From: Methylobacter sp.
Lineage (GTDB): Bacteria; Pseudomonadota; Gammaproteobacteria; Methylococcales; Methylomonadaceae
Reading direction: 5' to 3'
Assembly (NCBI GenBank): GCA_030653175.1
Contig: JAURZV010000106.1
Location: 1 to 64,000, forward strand
DNA: 64,000 nt
Below, piece by piece: positions 1 to 7,619 of the stretch (position 1 is the stretch's first letter; each line of letters opens with the position of its first letter). Below the pieces are notes generated by a model, which did not search any database, was not told where the DNA came from, and worked only from the letters and a program-made list of their open reading frames with translations. The position numbers and the translations under genes were made by a program.

Positions 1-1
1 G

Positions 2-337
2 GAACTTAGGCGCATCTTTGCTATCTGGATCAGGGCGGTGGTGTTACGACAAAGCAAACATGCCTTGGTGTTACCCAAGGTGAATGACTTGAAGGAGTTG
101 AAGATGTCATTAGCAGAACGATTTGATGAGTGGGCGAAAGAACATGAACAGAAGGGAATCGAAAAAGGCATAGAGAAAGGTGAAGCCTTGTTGCTCCAGA
201 GGCTGTTGGTGCGGCGCTTTGGTGCTCTGCCCAACGAAATGGTAACCCAGATTGCTACGGCCACGACCGGGCAGCTTGAGACCTGGGGTGACCGTGTGCT
301 GGATGCCGAAACCCTCGATGACGTCTTTCGCCCGTAA
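2..337 (+). CDS. C-terminal part of an Rpn/YhgA-type putative nuclease with DUF4351 (5' end outside window)
   Basis: The reading frame is open from base 2, so the gene begins before the window. The visible 111 residues end in a segment typical of DUF4351 (LLVRRFGALP, then a helical region ending TLDDVF). It follows a charged stretch with a short repeat (KGIEKGIEKGE), as seen in the tails of the Rpn family of recombination-promoting nucleases / PD-(D/E)XK transposase-like proteins. The nuclease core lies outside the window, so its catalytic residues cannot be checked. These genes are often multi-copy and carried in accessory DNA, which agrees with the repeat-rich stretch that follows. The family call rests on the tail only. 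Confidence 0.6.
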   Translation, partial: ELRRIFAIWIRAVVLRQSKHALVLPKVNDLKELKMSLAERFDEWAKEHEQKGIEKGIEKGEALLLQRLLVRRFGALPNEMVTQIATATTGQLETWGDRVLDAETLDDVFRP

Positions 338-670
338 GACAAGCCTGCTCCCGTCGACGCTGGGCTATGGGCTAGGCTCTGGACATTAAGGTGACCATTT
401 CTGCGCCTGCGGGGCGAAAACGGTGCACTGGGTGGGACGTGGGTGGGTAGCCCGGAAGGGGCTCTGTTGTTACATTAGGAATATTAGGAATAACTGGGGT
501 CAGAGTAAACTTAAATTCTTCTTTTTCCCGCACGCTCTTCCCCGCTCGCATAATTGGGTTTATGTTAAATAAGATGATATTTAAGCGAAAATAAAAAGCT
601 GTAAAATAAAATTATGTTATAGTTTCAAGTATCTACGAAGCAATGAAGCAGGCAGAAAAGGACGATAAAA
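338..670. other. Intergenic stretch with a RAYT/REP-type sequence scrap
   Basis: No convincing gene is seen here. At 496-515 there is a GGGGTCAGAGTAAACTTAA string of the kind often found at the edges of REP-associated transposase (RAYT) copies. This fits the REP palindromes and the RAYT fragment further on. The rest is featureless. Confidence 0.35.
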
Positions 671-1063
671 ATGGCTTTGGCACAAGAAGATATTGAGTAA
701 ATTCAGTGGCTCATCAAAAAAGCGTTATCTGAAACACCGGAAACGTTAAACGCTAATGTGCGTTATGAACTGGATTTGCGGGAAAGAACCATCCGCGTGG
801 AAGAAGAGCTGAAACATCAGCGGGAGCTGATGGTTGAAGGCTTCAAGCAGATGGAAAAGCGCTTTGAACAGGTGGATAAGCGCCTTGAGCAAATGCAGTT
901 GGATATGAATAAGCGTTTTGAACAGGCGGACAAAAGGTTTGAACAGCAGCATCAGGAGATTATGGGGCTGCATCATGAAATAAAATTGTTGATGCGCTGG
1001 AGTTTCGGCATATTACTGGCGATCGGTGGTTCAATTGTTGCGGTGCTACGGCTGACGCCGTAG
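671..1063 (+). pseudogene. Small coiled-coil protein with C-terminal membrane anchor, interrupted by an in-frame stop
   Basis: An ATG at 671 with AGGAC upstream opens a frame MALAQEDIE that meets TAA at 698-700. The same frame then continues without a break as IQWLIKKALSETPETLNANV and on to 1063. Downstream of the stop the only start is GTG at 758, giving 101 residues. The product is a heptad-like coiled coil (repeated KRFEQ/KRLEQ units with varying linkers) followed by one hydrophobic segment near the C-terminus (FGILLAIGGSIVAVL), so a tail-anchored protein. Similar small coiled-coil genes are common accessory genes in methanotrophs, and I do not know a function. It is either a recent nonsense mutant or is translated from the internal GTG. 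Confidence 0.5.
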
Positions 1064-1113
1064 ATACCCCTCTACGGCCGTACGGTGGGTCACTGTTGTA
1101 CGGTAAACTGTGT

Positions 1114-1143
1114 ATGGTGGATTCGCCGTAGGCAATCCACCAT
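1114..1143. repeat. REP-like palindrome (copy 1)
   Basis: ATGGTGGATT and AATCCACCAT form a perfect 10-bp stem around CGCCGTAGGC. The same core recurs at 1463-1489 and 33585-33611. It lies in the same segment as a fragment of a REP-associated tyrosine transposase, so it probably belongs to a REP family. Confidence 0.7.
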
Positions 1144-1164
1144 GATCGGGATGATCTAAACTGA

Positions 1165-1197
1165 CCCCTGCTTGGACTTATTCAAGCGGGGGTTTTT
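1165..1197 (+). terminator. Hairpin with T-run just before the DUF6447 gene
   Basis: CCCCTGCTTG pairs with CAAGCGGGGG (one bulged T) around a short loop and is followed by TTTTT. It may end transcription from upstream or act as a leader hairpin for the gene starting at 1222. Confidence 0.55.
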
Positions 1198-1221
1198 ATG
1201 CAAACAATAAAAGGTAAAACA

Positions 1222-1449
1222 ATGACCACCATTACAATTGACAACAAAGAATACGAACTTGAATCACTGTCCGAAGAAGCCAAAGCCCAACTGCAAAGCC
1301 TTCAATTTGTAGATGCTGAACTGCAAAGATTGAATGCACAGTCTGCTGTTCTTCAAACTGCTCGTATAGCCTATGCCAAAGCACTAAATGATGCTTTGGC
1401 ACAGGCACCTAGCCCTGATGGATTAGTGTTTGGCAGTGCGTTGAACTAA
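1222..1449 (+). CDS. DUF6447 family small protein
   Basis: This is a 75-residue acidic protein. It begins with a short beta-type segment (MTTITIDNKEYELESLSEE) and continues as one helix (AQLQSLQFVDAELQRLNAQ, then TARIAYAKAL). This layout matches DUF6447, a family of unknown role found mostly in proteobacteria and cyanobacteria. I chose ATG 1222 over an upstream in-frame ATG at 1198 because it matches the usual family N-terminus; the sequence between looks like leader. The gene is a single unit bracketed by two REP palindromes and two hairpins with T-runs, which suggests an independently transcribed cassette-like gene. Confidence 0.65.
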   Translation: MTTITIDNKEYELESLSEEAKAQLQSLQFVDAELQRLNAQSAVLQTARIAYAKALNDALAQAPSPDGLVFGSALN

Positions 1450-1462
1450 TGCAACGCTGTAA

Positions 1463-1489
1463 GGTGGATTCGCCGCGAGGCAATCCACC
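1463..1489. repeat. REP-like palindrome (copy 2)
   Basis: GGTGGATT and AATCCACC form the stem around a GC-rich loop. This is the same family as 1114-1143, placed just after the DUF6447 stop. Confidence 0.7.
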
Positions 1490-1522
1490 ATGATGACCGT
1501 GGGTGATGGATCACCTTGAAAC

Positions 1523-1557
1523 AACCGCTCATTCTTTCGGGGATGGGCGGTTTTTTT
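1523..1557 (+). terminator. Rho-independent terminator after the DUF6447 gene
   Basis: AACCGCTCAT pairs with ATGGGCGGTT (one G-T pair) and is followed by seven T. It lies 74 bases after the DUF6447 stop codon. Confidence 0.7.
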
Positions 1558-1590
1558 ATGCCCGATTGTTTTTGATCTTGTGCGCTGATT

Positions 1591-1614
1591 GGCGGTTTGC
1601 TACGCGAAACCGCC
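1591..1614. repeat. Small palindrome next to the RAYT fragment
   Basis: GGCGGTTTGC and GCGAAACCGCC form an imperfect stem. It lies 47 bases before the start of a RAYT fragment, the usual place for a REP element. Confidence 0.5.
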
Positions 1615-1660
1615 CTACGCCTACTACGCGCCTACGCCATGCTACTGATGTGGAGCGGGT

Positions 1661-1735
1661 ATGTCCAACTATCGACGACACTTTGTGGTGGGCGGTTGTT
1701 ATTTTTTCACTGTTAACTTGTTGGAACCCCACACA
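1661..1735 (+). pseudogene. N-terminal fragment of a REP-associated tyrosine transposase (RAYT)
   Basis: The translation from ATG 1661 starts MSNYRRHFVVGGCYFFTVNL and continues LEPH. This is the characteristic beginning of RAYT / TnpA-REP Y1 transposases (consensus close to M-x-x-YRR-x-x-x-x-G-x-x-YFFTVNLL). After about 25 residues the similarity stops and the frame enters the 3' end of the opposite-strand yncE-like gene. The catalytic HUH and tyrosine regions are absent, so this is a dead fragment. Confidence 0.7.
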
Positions 1736-1741
1736 GTATTT

Positions 1742-3013
1742 TTAATGCGCAGTATCGTGATGCCATTTCGGCATCATAATAATACAGTTAGGGTTAAGCC
1801 CTTGTTTCTTAAATGTATCGATAGTAGCCTTCACTTCCTGTTTATTCAGGTCGATTACCGTAATTGAACCGTCACTCATATCCGGCAAGTTTAAAAAGCT
1901 GTTCTGCACGAAGGCATACTGTTCATCGGGTGAAAGTACTACATGGTGAGCGCCGCCTGCAGTCGGGATAGCCTTTATTAAGGTTGGCTTCAGCGCGGAT
2001 TGGCTGATGTCGAAGATATTGAAATAACCGGGATTGGCGGTGGTGATGTACATGCGGTCATGCTTGTCATTGAAGTAGATTTCCAATGGTACTCCCTGTT
2101 TAACGGCATTAAAGTCGAACACTTGCTGGAAATCGAAGTTCTTGTTACCCGCATTCCATGTGCCCGTCCAAAGCGCGCCGCCAAACATCGTGTCTATATA
2201 AGCCATCGGCGGATTCGATTCGGGCAGGAAAACCGCCTCAACGGGGGCCGCACCGGAAGGAGAAGGTTTATCGGACAGTTTATGGCTGGATAACACTTTG
2301 CCGCTGGACGCTTCGATAACGGTTACGGTTTCGCCGGCATCGCCCAGATCGGATGGGCGGACAGTGCTGGTGACCATGATGCGGTCGATGTCGTCATTTA
2401 GACTGATACCGTGCGGATAACGAATAAAAGCGTTTTCCGAATCGGCGGCAATTACTTTGATCTGTTTGTCGGTTTGCGCATCGCCGACAATCACGTTACT
2501 TGAGCCCATGCAGGTCATGTACCAAGTCTTGTTGTCTTTGGAGAAGACCACGTCTTCAGCGACTTTACAGTCCGGCATATCAACTTTTTTGGGATGATAA
2601 GGAACATGCGTCATGTCCATCACATGAAGCGCGCCGTTGCCTAAGGAGGTAATGTAAGCCTTGCTGAGATCGTTGTTGTAGAAGATATGATGGGCGACTA
2701 AATCGGTTGGCAGCGGGATGTCATTAAGGATTTTAGCAAAGTTTTTCGATGCAGGATCGACGTCGATAATCGCGATGCCTTCACGTCTTGGGGTTTGGCC
2801 CGGTTTGCTTTCATAATTCACCATCGCCAACATTTCCGCATACCCCGGCACAGGGCTAAGCAGCACTACGAAAGAGAGCACAACTGCATGGATGCAGGAC
2901 GACTGCATGGATGCAGGAGGTAGAGCAACGCAGGGAGCAGTTGCCGAGGTAGAGCAATGCATGGAGCAATTGCCGACGGAACGAGCGGCTTTTATTATAT
3001 TTCTTGTTTTCAT
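1742..3013 (-). CDS. Exported YncE-like beta-propeller protein with a repeat embedded in its signal peptide
   Basis: A 423-residue protein made of repeated beta-strand blocks typical of YncE/YVTN propellers. Visible examples are IAIIDVDPASKNFAKILND, HGISLNDDIDRIMVTSTVRP, HHVVLSPDEQYAFVQNS and the ending SDGSITVIDLNKQEVKATID. It is probably a periplasmic sensor or binding protein. The C-terminus is histidine-rich (PKWHHDTAH), which might bind metal. The N-terminus is odd: a signal-peptide start (MKTRNIIKAA) is separated from the hydrophobic core (VVLSFVVLLSPVPGYA) by about 34 Cys/Ser/Ala-rich residues that are translated from a dispersed repeat. An internal Met (MQSSCIHAVVLSF) would give a normal signal peptide and may be the working start. 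It is the last gene of a tetR-DUF4242-yncE set. Confidence 0.7.
   Translation of the reverse strand: MKTRNIIKAARSVGNCSMHCSTSATAPCVALPPASMQSSCIHAVVLSFVVLLSPVPGYAEMLAMVNYESKPGQTPRREGIAIIDVDPASKNFAKILNDIPLPTDLVAHHIFYNNDLSKAYITSLGNGALHVMDMTHVPYHPKKVDMPDCKVAEDVVFSKDNKTWYMTCMGSSNVIVGDAQTDKQIKVIAADSENAFIRYPHGISLNDDIDRIMVTSTVRPSDLGDAGETVTVIEASSGKVLSSHKLSDKPSPSGAAPVEAVFLPESNPPMAYIDTMFGGALWTGTWNAGNKNFDFQQVFDFNAVKQGVPLEIYFNDKHDRMYITTANPGYFNIFDISQSALKPTLIKAIPTAGGAHHVVLSPDEQYAFVQNSFLNLPDMSDGSITVIDLNKQEVKATIDTFKKQGLNPNCIIMMPKWHHDTAH
2900..2948. repeat. Dispersed repeat inside the yncE-like signal peptide (family with 21881-21929 and 33659-33706)
   Basis: The 49-bp unit begins CGACTGCATGGATGCAGG and ends GCAGTTGCCGAG. 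It is nearly identical to intergenic copies at 21881-21929 and, inverted, 33659-33706. Partial extra copies flank it (2882-2899 and 2946-2978). Here it is translated in frame as part of the signal peptide region. Confidence 0.8.
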
Positions 3014-3119
3014 CGTAGTGTCTCTGATTATTGGTTAGTTGACCGACCGGCCGGCCGCCTGGCCTGTGTAGGCGACCGGCCTGTCTCCTTCTACGGTAGG
3101 TTATTGGTAGGCTAATGGA

Positions 3120-3392
3120 TCATTCCGCAGTGGTGGGGTCGATCATGGATCTGATTTGGGAAATGCGGTTGGCCGGAAATCCGCCTTTTTCGGCATGTTC
3201 TCTAACCGTTGCTTCATCCGGCGCGATGTAGACGCAATAGACTTTATCGTCGGTCACGTAGCTTTCCACCCACTGAATTTTCGGCCCCATTTCGCAAAGA
3301 ATGCCGCATGATTTCTGCGAAATGTCTTGTAACTCGCGATAAGCTAATGAACCTGCGCCGGGGATTTCGCGTTCGATAATATATTTTGGCAT
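3120..3392 (-). CDS. DUF4242 family protein (SCO4226-type ferredoxin-like fold)
   Basis: This 90-residue protein has the DUF4242 pattern: MPKYIIEREIPGAG at the start, a central QDISQKSCGILCEMGP with IQWVESYVTDDKVYCVYIAP, and an ending REHAEKGGFPANRISQIRS. One studied member (Streptomyces SCO4226) binds nickel through histidines. Those histidines are not obvious here, so no metal is claimed. It lies between a tetR-type gene (58 bases upstream) and the yncE-like gene (106 bases downstream), all on the minus strand, so it is probably controlled by that regulator. Confidence 0.75.
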   Translation of the reverse strand: MPKYIIEREIPGAGSLAYRELQDISQKSCGILCEMGPKIQWVESYVTDDKVYCVYIAPDEATVREHAEKGGFPANRISQIRSMIDPTTAE

Positions 3393-3450
3393 GTTTGTCT
3401 CCTGGTTGATTGTAAAAATGATGGGTCGGCTTTTTAAAGCGCAATCAAGA

Positions 3451-4047
3451 TTACGCTTTAAAAAAATCCCCTAATAAATCCTGACAACACTGTTTAAGCG
3501 GTGCGGACGATTTTTCAATTTTCATTCTTAATAAGGCTCCCTGCCAGGTATTTACCAGCAGGTCGGCCATGTCTTCAGCCGATTTGTCGGTTCTTACCGT
3601 GCCTTGCTGCTGTGCCTTAGCCAAACCTGATTGCAATAAATCCCGATACCGATTGACGGCGGATTGCAGAGATTTTTGACAAAGGTCGCTGGTATCGCCG
3701 ATTTCACCCATTAAATTGCCCAGCAGGCAGCCGCCTTTGAATTGGGCTTTCTCAAGATCTGCAATCCCCTCATTAAAATAGCGCTGTAGCGCGCCGAGCG
3801 CGTCACCCTCGGACTGTTGCAAATGCGCGGTCAATTGTTTAATAAACGGCTCGATATAGTGCTGAATGACTTCCGCGCCGAAATTTTCTTTGCTGCCGAA
3901 GTAATTATAAAAAGAGCCTTTGGGAATCTGCACCGCATCCAGAATCGCTTTCAGTCCGGTGCCGTGATAACCCTGCTCCATAAGCAAGGTTACACCTTGA
4001 TTTAACAAGTTTTCCCGGTTAATTTGTTTTTTTGTGGTTTCATGCAT
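3451..4047 (-). CDS. TetR/AcrR family transcriptional regulator
   Basis: A 198-residue protein with an N-terminal TetR helix-turn-helix (about residues 8-55: INRENLLNQGVTLLMEQGYH, then IPKGSFYNYFGSKENF). The alpha-helical C-terminal ligand domain resembles the AcuR/NemR-like group (GGCLLGNLMGEIGDTS). It heads the minus-strand set with the DUF4242 and yncE-like genes. A near-perfect palindrome just upstream of its start (4059-4070) is a likely operator, suggesting autoregulation. The inducer is unknown; relatives respond to electrophiles or small organic acids. Confidence 0.85.
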   Translation of the reverse strand: MHETTKKQINRENLLNQGVTLLMEQGYHGTGLKAILDAVQIPKGSFYNYFGSKENFGAEVIQHYIEPFIKQLTAHLQQSEGDALGALQRYFNEGIADLEKAQFKGGCLLGNLMGEIGDTSDLCQKSLQSAVNRYRDLLQSGLAKAQQQGTVRTDKSAEDMADLLVNTWQGALLRMKIEKSSAPLKQCCQDLLGDFFKA

Positions 4048-4058
4048 GGCCGAATAAT

Positions 4059-4070
4059 ACGACCGGTTGT
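4059..4070. promoter_or_regulatory. Candidate TetR operator upstream of the regulator gene
   Basis: ACGACC/GGTTGT is an inverted repeat with one mismatch, 12 bases upstream of the tetR-type start. Centre sequences with CCGG are common in NemR/AcuR-type operators. Assignment is by position and symmetry only. Confidence 0.45.
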
Positions 4071-4491
4071 CTTATCTTGTCAAAAGGTTTTATACTTTTA
4101 TACTAAAGAAAGTTCAAGGTTCAAAGCGGCCTATTTGAAGCTTGGTTTTTTATCTTTTGCCTTTCGCCTTTCGTGTTACGACCTTCGGCAATATTTGGTA
4201 TTTCTTTGAACCTAAAAAATCAGTTAACCAAAGTATTGTGAATTGAAATACCTGAATTACTTGCATTGAGCCATGGTATTGCCGGCCAAAGTCATTCACC
4301 TAAATGGTGCGGACATTGTAGGGGCGACCGGCCGGTCGCCCCTACGGTAGCTCGGGAATATCAAATCCAACTGATTTTTTTAGGTTGAATGTTGTCGTGG
4401 ATCTTTTGATTTTTCCGGGCTAACAAATTCAAACCCCATAGCAACAGGGTTTGGTATCATAGGCTGCTATATCCACTTAACAGGAAACAAC
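4071..4491. other. Gene-free stretch with dispersed repeats
   Basis: No gene is supported. At 4138-4185 there is an A/G-T/C repeat (CTTTTGCCTTTCGCCTTTCG) related to strings at 21514-21540 and in the start of bamB. A perfect palindrome is at 4318-4345. Confidence 0.5.
4318..4345. repeat. Perfect 28-bp palindrome (CGACCGG family)
   Basis: GTAGGGGCGACCGG is followed directly by its exact reverse complement. Related, less perfect elements occur at 31850-31877 and 6220-6239, and in the spacer at 3045-3085. Confidence 0.75.
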
Positions 4492-4989
4492 ATGGGAAAC
4501 CAGGTTGAACGCGAATATTTAAAGTCTGATCTTATCCTGCCCTGGGTCATTGTAGGCATGATGCTTACGATGCTGGCGACTTATATCATTATCTGCCATA
4601 CCTTGGGCGAACAGTTGCAACAGCCGTTGCCCGAAGCCCGGCGGGTGCTGATCAGAACGATATTTTATGTTATTGCCGTCGTGACTTTCCCGCTGACCAA
4701 CCTGATCCGGCACATTCAGCTTCGGTTGAATCAGACCATGCCGAGTTCCCACGCATCATATGGAACAGTTGCCGAGGCAAAAATCCGCTATCTGGTGACT
4801 ATCATCGTCTCCATGTCGTTGATTGAAGTTATCGGCATTTTCGGCCTGGTCATGTTTGTGTTGGGCGATGGTTTCAACACCTTGTACATATTCACCGGAC
4901 TATCGGCGCTGGGGCTGTTTTTATACCGGCCGAAAGCCGATGAATATTCCGAAATAATTGACGCAATCTCCGCACAAAAACATGAATAA
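4492..4989 (+). CDS. Four-helix inner membrane protein of unknown function
   Basis: A 165-residue protein with four hydrophobic segments (about residues 13-35, 55-75, 100-122 and 126-145) and short hydrophilic ends. I recognise no named family. It overlaps the start of glcF by 8 bases, so the two are translationally coupled and probably act in the same membrane-linked process. A weak purine-rich stretch (CAGGAAAC) precedes the ATG. It could be a membrane partner for the iron-sulfur protein, by context only. Confidence 0.6.
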   Translation: MGNQVEREYLKSDLILPWVIVGMMLTMLATYIIICHTLGEQLQQPLPEARRVLIRTIFYVIAVVTFPLTNLIRHIQLRLNQTMPSSHASYGTVAEAKIRYLVTIIVSMSLIEVIGIFGLVMFVLGDGFNTLYIFTGLSALGLFLYRPKADEYSEIIDAISAQKHE

Positions 4990-6199
4990 TTTATTAGCCG
5001 ACGCTGACCTTTGCGTTAAATGCGGTTTATGTCTGCCGCACTGCCCCACCTACAATAAAACCCAAAACGAAAACGAGTCGCCCCGTGGCCGCATTGCGTT
5101 AATTCAAGCTTGGGCGGGCAAGCACCTGGAAACATCAAAAAAGCTGGTTGAGCATATCGACAACTGCCTGTTATGCCGCTCTTGTGAACGGGTTTGTCCT
5201 GCGGTAGTGCCTTATGGGCGGCTGATTAACGATTTTCGTGAACAAATAAAGGGCGAACGGGGTGCTACGCTGGCGGTGTCGCTGCTGAAAAGAGTATCCC
5301 ACAACAAAACCGCCGGTCGTCTGGCACAATCGGGTTTAAAGTTCTATCAAACCACTGCTTTGCAAAAAACGGCGCGATTCCTAAGATTACCCGAATTATT
5401 AAGACTCGATAAAATTGATCGCCTGTTACCCGGTTATCATGAACCAACACCTTTGGCGTCGCGTTACCCGGCAACTGCCGAAGCGAAAGGCAATGTAGGC
5501 TTGTTTGTAGGCTGCATGGGGTCATTGCTGGATCATGAGACCGTCAATGCGGCAATCAAGGTGTTAACTGCGGCGGGATTTAATGTATCCATCCCCGAAC
5601 AGCAGACCTGTTGCGGCGCACTGGATTTGCACGACGGCGATAATGAAATGTCCGGGCAGTTGGCTGCAATCAATTGCAGCGCTTTTGCGGATAAAGGCTT
5701 GGATGCGATAGTGACTATCGCCAGCGGTTGCGGCAGTCAGATGCAGGAATATCAGCAGGCTGAGTTTGCAGGAAAGGTGGTTGATATCAGCCAGTTTTTA
5801 AGCAAATCGGGTTGCGATCTCAGCGACCGACTGATGCCATTAGCCGCATCGGTGTGCCTGCATACGCCGTGCTCGTTAAAAAACGTCATGCGCGAGGAGC
5901 AAGGGGCGTTAAAGCTGCTGCAACAAATCCCTGATATTAAAATAGCCGCACTACCTGCGGCGATTCAATGCTGCGGTTCGGCGGGCAGTTATATGCTGAG
6001 TCATCCGCAAATGGCGCAAGCGTTGTTAAGTGACTTATTGGGAGCAGCTTTAGAGCATCCGCCAGAGTATCTGGTCAGCTCCAACATAGGCTGCGCTCTG
6101 CATATATCGGCGGGACTAAGGGAGCGGGGAGTAACTTTGGAAGTGCTTCATCCGATCACTTTAATTGCGCGGCAATTAAAATGTAAGCAAACTGACTAA
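4982..6199 (+). CDS. glcF: Glycolate oxidase iron-sulfur subunit-like protein
   Basis: A 405-residue GlcF-type protein. It has two N-terminal [4Fe-4S] motifs (CVKCGLCLPHCP near residue 12 and CLLCRSCERVCP near 62). Two CCG domains follow, with conserved cysteine pairs (QQTCCGALDLHDGD and IQCCGSAGSYML). GlcF passes electrons from the flavin subunits of glycolate oxidase to the membrane. The flavin subunits glcD and glcE are not in the window, so the partner is unknown; other CCG proteins (LutA-type, anaerobic GlpC) share the fold. I chose ATG 4982, which overlaps the preceding gene by 8 bases, rather than an upstream TTG, because family members start just before the first cluster. Confidence 0.85.
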   Translation: MNNLLADADLCVKCGLCLPHCPTYNKTQNENESPRGRIALIQAWAGKHLETSKKLVEHIDNCLLCRSCERVCPAVVPYGRLINDFREQIKGERGATLAVSLLKRVSHNKTAGRLAQSGLKFYQTTALQKTARFLRLPELLRLDKIDRLLPGYHEPTPLASRYPATAEAKGNVGLFVGCMGSLLDHETVNAAIKVLTAAGFNVSIPEQQTCCGALDLHDGDNEMSGQLAAINCSAFADKGLDAIVTIASGCGSQMQEYQQAEFAGKVVDISQFLSKSGCDLSDRLMPLAASVCLHTPCSLKNVMREEQGALKLLQQIPDIKIAALPAAIQCCGSAGSYMLSHPQMAQALLSDLLGAALEHPPEYLVSSNIGCALHISAGLRERGVTLEVLHPITLIARQLKCKQTD

Positions 6200-6219
6200 T
6201 AAACTAGGAAGACTAAAGA

Positions 6220-6239
6220 GGGCGACCAGGAAGTCGCCC
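6220..6239. terminator. Hairpin between convergent glcF and speD
   Basis: GGGCGAC and GTCGCCC form a 7-bp stem in the spacer between two converging genes. There is no T-run, so it may be either a weak terminator or a member of the dispersed GCGACC palindrome family. Confidence 0.4.
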
Positions 6240-6254
6240 GCTGTCGATCAAGAA

Positions 6255-7061
6255 TTAAGCCTTAACTTCTTCATAACGCTGACGGTAATTGTGACCATAA
6301 AAAATTTCAGTCACTTCTTTATGCAGCTTATTTTCTATTTCCGCTTTTTGTTCGTCGGACAAATTACATTCCTTTTCGAACAGATAGTTTTCCAACTCGG
6401 TTTCCTTGAGCATCATTTTGGTATGGAAAATGTTTTCCTGATATACATTCACATCAATCATCTGGTAGCTTTCTTGCGTATCCAACGCAATATAGTCTTG
6501 AATAGACGTGATTTTATGATCGATATAATGCTTTTTGCCTGAAATGTCACGGGTAAAGCCGCGCACCTTATAGTCCATAGTCACTACGTCGGATTCAAAG
6601 CTGTGAATCAGGTAATTGAGCGCTTTCAACGGCGAAATCCGGCCGCAGGTTGAAACGTCAATATCGGCACGAAAGGTGCTGATGCCGTTATCGGGATGGC
6701 TTTCAGGATAAGTATGCACAGTAATATGGCTTTTATCCAGATGCGCCAACACCGTTTCAGGCAAGGGGCCGGGCGATTGGCTGTTCATGCTGGGTGGAGG
6801 CGGCGCTTCACCCTCGGAGATCAGCATGGTAACACTGGCGCCTTGCGGCTCATAATCCTGGCGGGCGATATTAAGAACTTGTGCGCCGATGATTTCGGCG
6901 ACATCCTTAAGAATCTGGGTCAATTTATCGGCATTATATGCTTCATCGATATACTCGATATAAGCCTGCTGTTGTTCAGCCGGTGCATAACAAATGTCAT
7001 AGATATTGAAACTGAGCGACTTTGTTAAATTATTAAAGCCGTGTAATTGCAATTTATTCAA
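6255..7061 (-). CDS. speD: S-adenosylmethionine decarboxylase proenzyme, gammaproteobacterial long type
   Basis: A 268-residue protein close in length to E. coli SpeD (264). It makes decarboxylated AdoMet, the aminopropyl donor for spermidine. The self-cleavage site is visible as [12 protein letters not shown], with cleavage expected between Lys110 and Ser111 so that Ser111 becomes the pyruvoyl group. A conserved cysteine follows in [14 protein letters not shown] (Cys139). A proline-rich insert (APPPPSMNS) precedes the cleavage site. The gene follows the osmC-like gene by five bases on the minus strand. The speD / osmC-like / crp neighbourhood is shared with other gammaproteobacteria. Confidence 0.93.
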   Translation of the reverse strand: MNKLQLHGFNNLTKSLSFNIYDICYAPAEQQQAYIEYIDEAYNADKLTQILKDVAEIIGAQVLNIARQDYEPQGASVTMLISEGEAPPPPSMNSQSPGPLPETVLAHLDKSHITVHTYPESHPDNGISTFRADIDVSTCGRISPLKALNYLIHSFESDVVTMDYKVRGFTRDISGKKHYIDHKITSIQDYIALDTQESYQMIDVNVYQENIFHTKMMLKETELENYLFEKECNLSDEQKAEIENKLHKEVTEIFYGHNYRQRYEEVKA

Positions 7062-7066
7062 AATAG

Positions 7067-7483
7067 TTAAACCTCGATAACTTCAAAATCATGGGTGATT
7101 TCCACTGCCTTGCTTAGCATAATGGATGCAGAGCAATATTTTTCTGCGGATAACTTTACCGCTCTTTCAACAGCCGATACTTTTAAATCATGACCGGTGA
7201 CAATAAAATGCAGATGGATCTTGCTAAACACGCTCGGGATGGCATCAACCCGTTCGGCGGTGACCTCAGCCACACAGTTAACAATGTTATTTCTGCCTTT
7301 TTGCAAAATCTGCACCACATCAAAAGACGAACAACCACCCACGCCCAGCAAAAGCATTTCCATGGGACGCATGCCAATATTACGACCGCCGTGGTCGGGA
7401 GGACCATCCATAACTACGGCATGCCCGCTGCCGGTTTCGCCGACGAACATCACACCATCGACCCATTTAACTGATACTTGCAT
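7067..7483 (-). CDS. OsmC/Ohr family protein (YhfA-like)
   Basis: A 138-residue OsmC-fold protein. The two redox cysteines of the family are present: one in [17 protein letters not shown] and one in [14 protein letters not shown]. The glycine-rich [19 protein letters not shown] segment is also typical. I chose ATG 7483 ([10 protein letters not shown]) because it matches the family start; an upstream ATG at 7573 would add a non-conserved hydrophobic stretch. The gene is divergent from crp and precedes speD, the same place YhfA has next to crp in enterobacteria. Its substrate is unknown; relatives reduce organic peroxides. Confidence 0.85.
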   Translation of the reverse strand: MQVSVKWVDGVMFVGETGSGHAVVMDGPPDHGGRNIGMRPMEMLLLGVGGCSSFDVVQILQKGRNNIVNCVAEVTAERVDAIPSVFSKIHLHFIVTGHDLKVSAVERAVKLSAEKYCSASIMLSKAVEITHDFEVIEV

Positions 7484-7619
7484 TTTTTTCCCGGTTAAAA
7501 ATGATGCATAGAGTAGCATAAAAACCCTTATTGCCAGAGTAACAATGTTGATTTTTTTGTTAAAATCCTGCATTGTTAGATGATCTTACTACAGCACTGA
7601 TAACAAATAAATTATTGCT

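Noticed and set aside
1503-1867. Two overlapping plus-strand frames (1503-1745 and 1661-1867) as genes
   Set aside because: They cross a terminator, a palindrome and the 3' end of the opposite-strand yncE-like gene. Only the first 25 codons from 1661 are meaningful, as a RAYT fragment.
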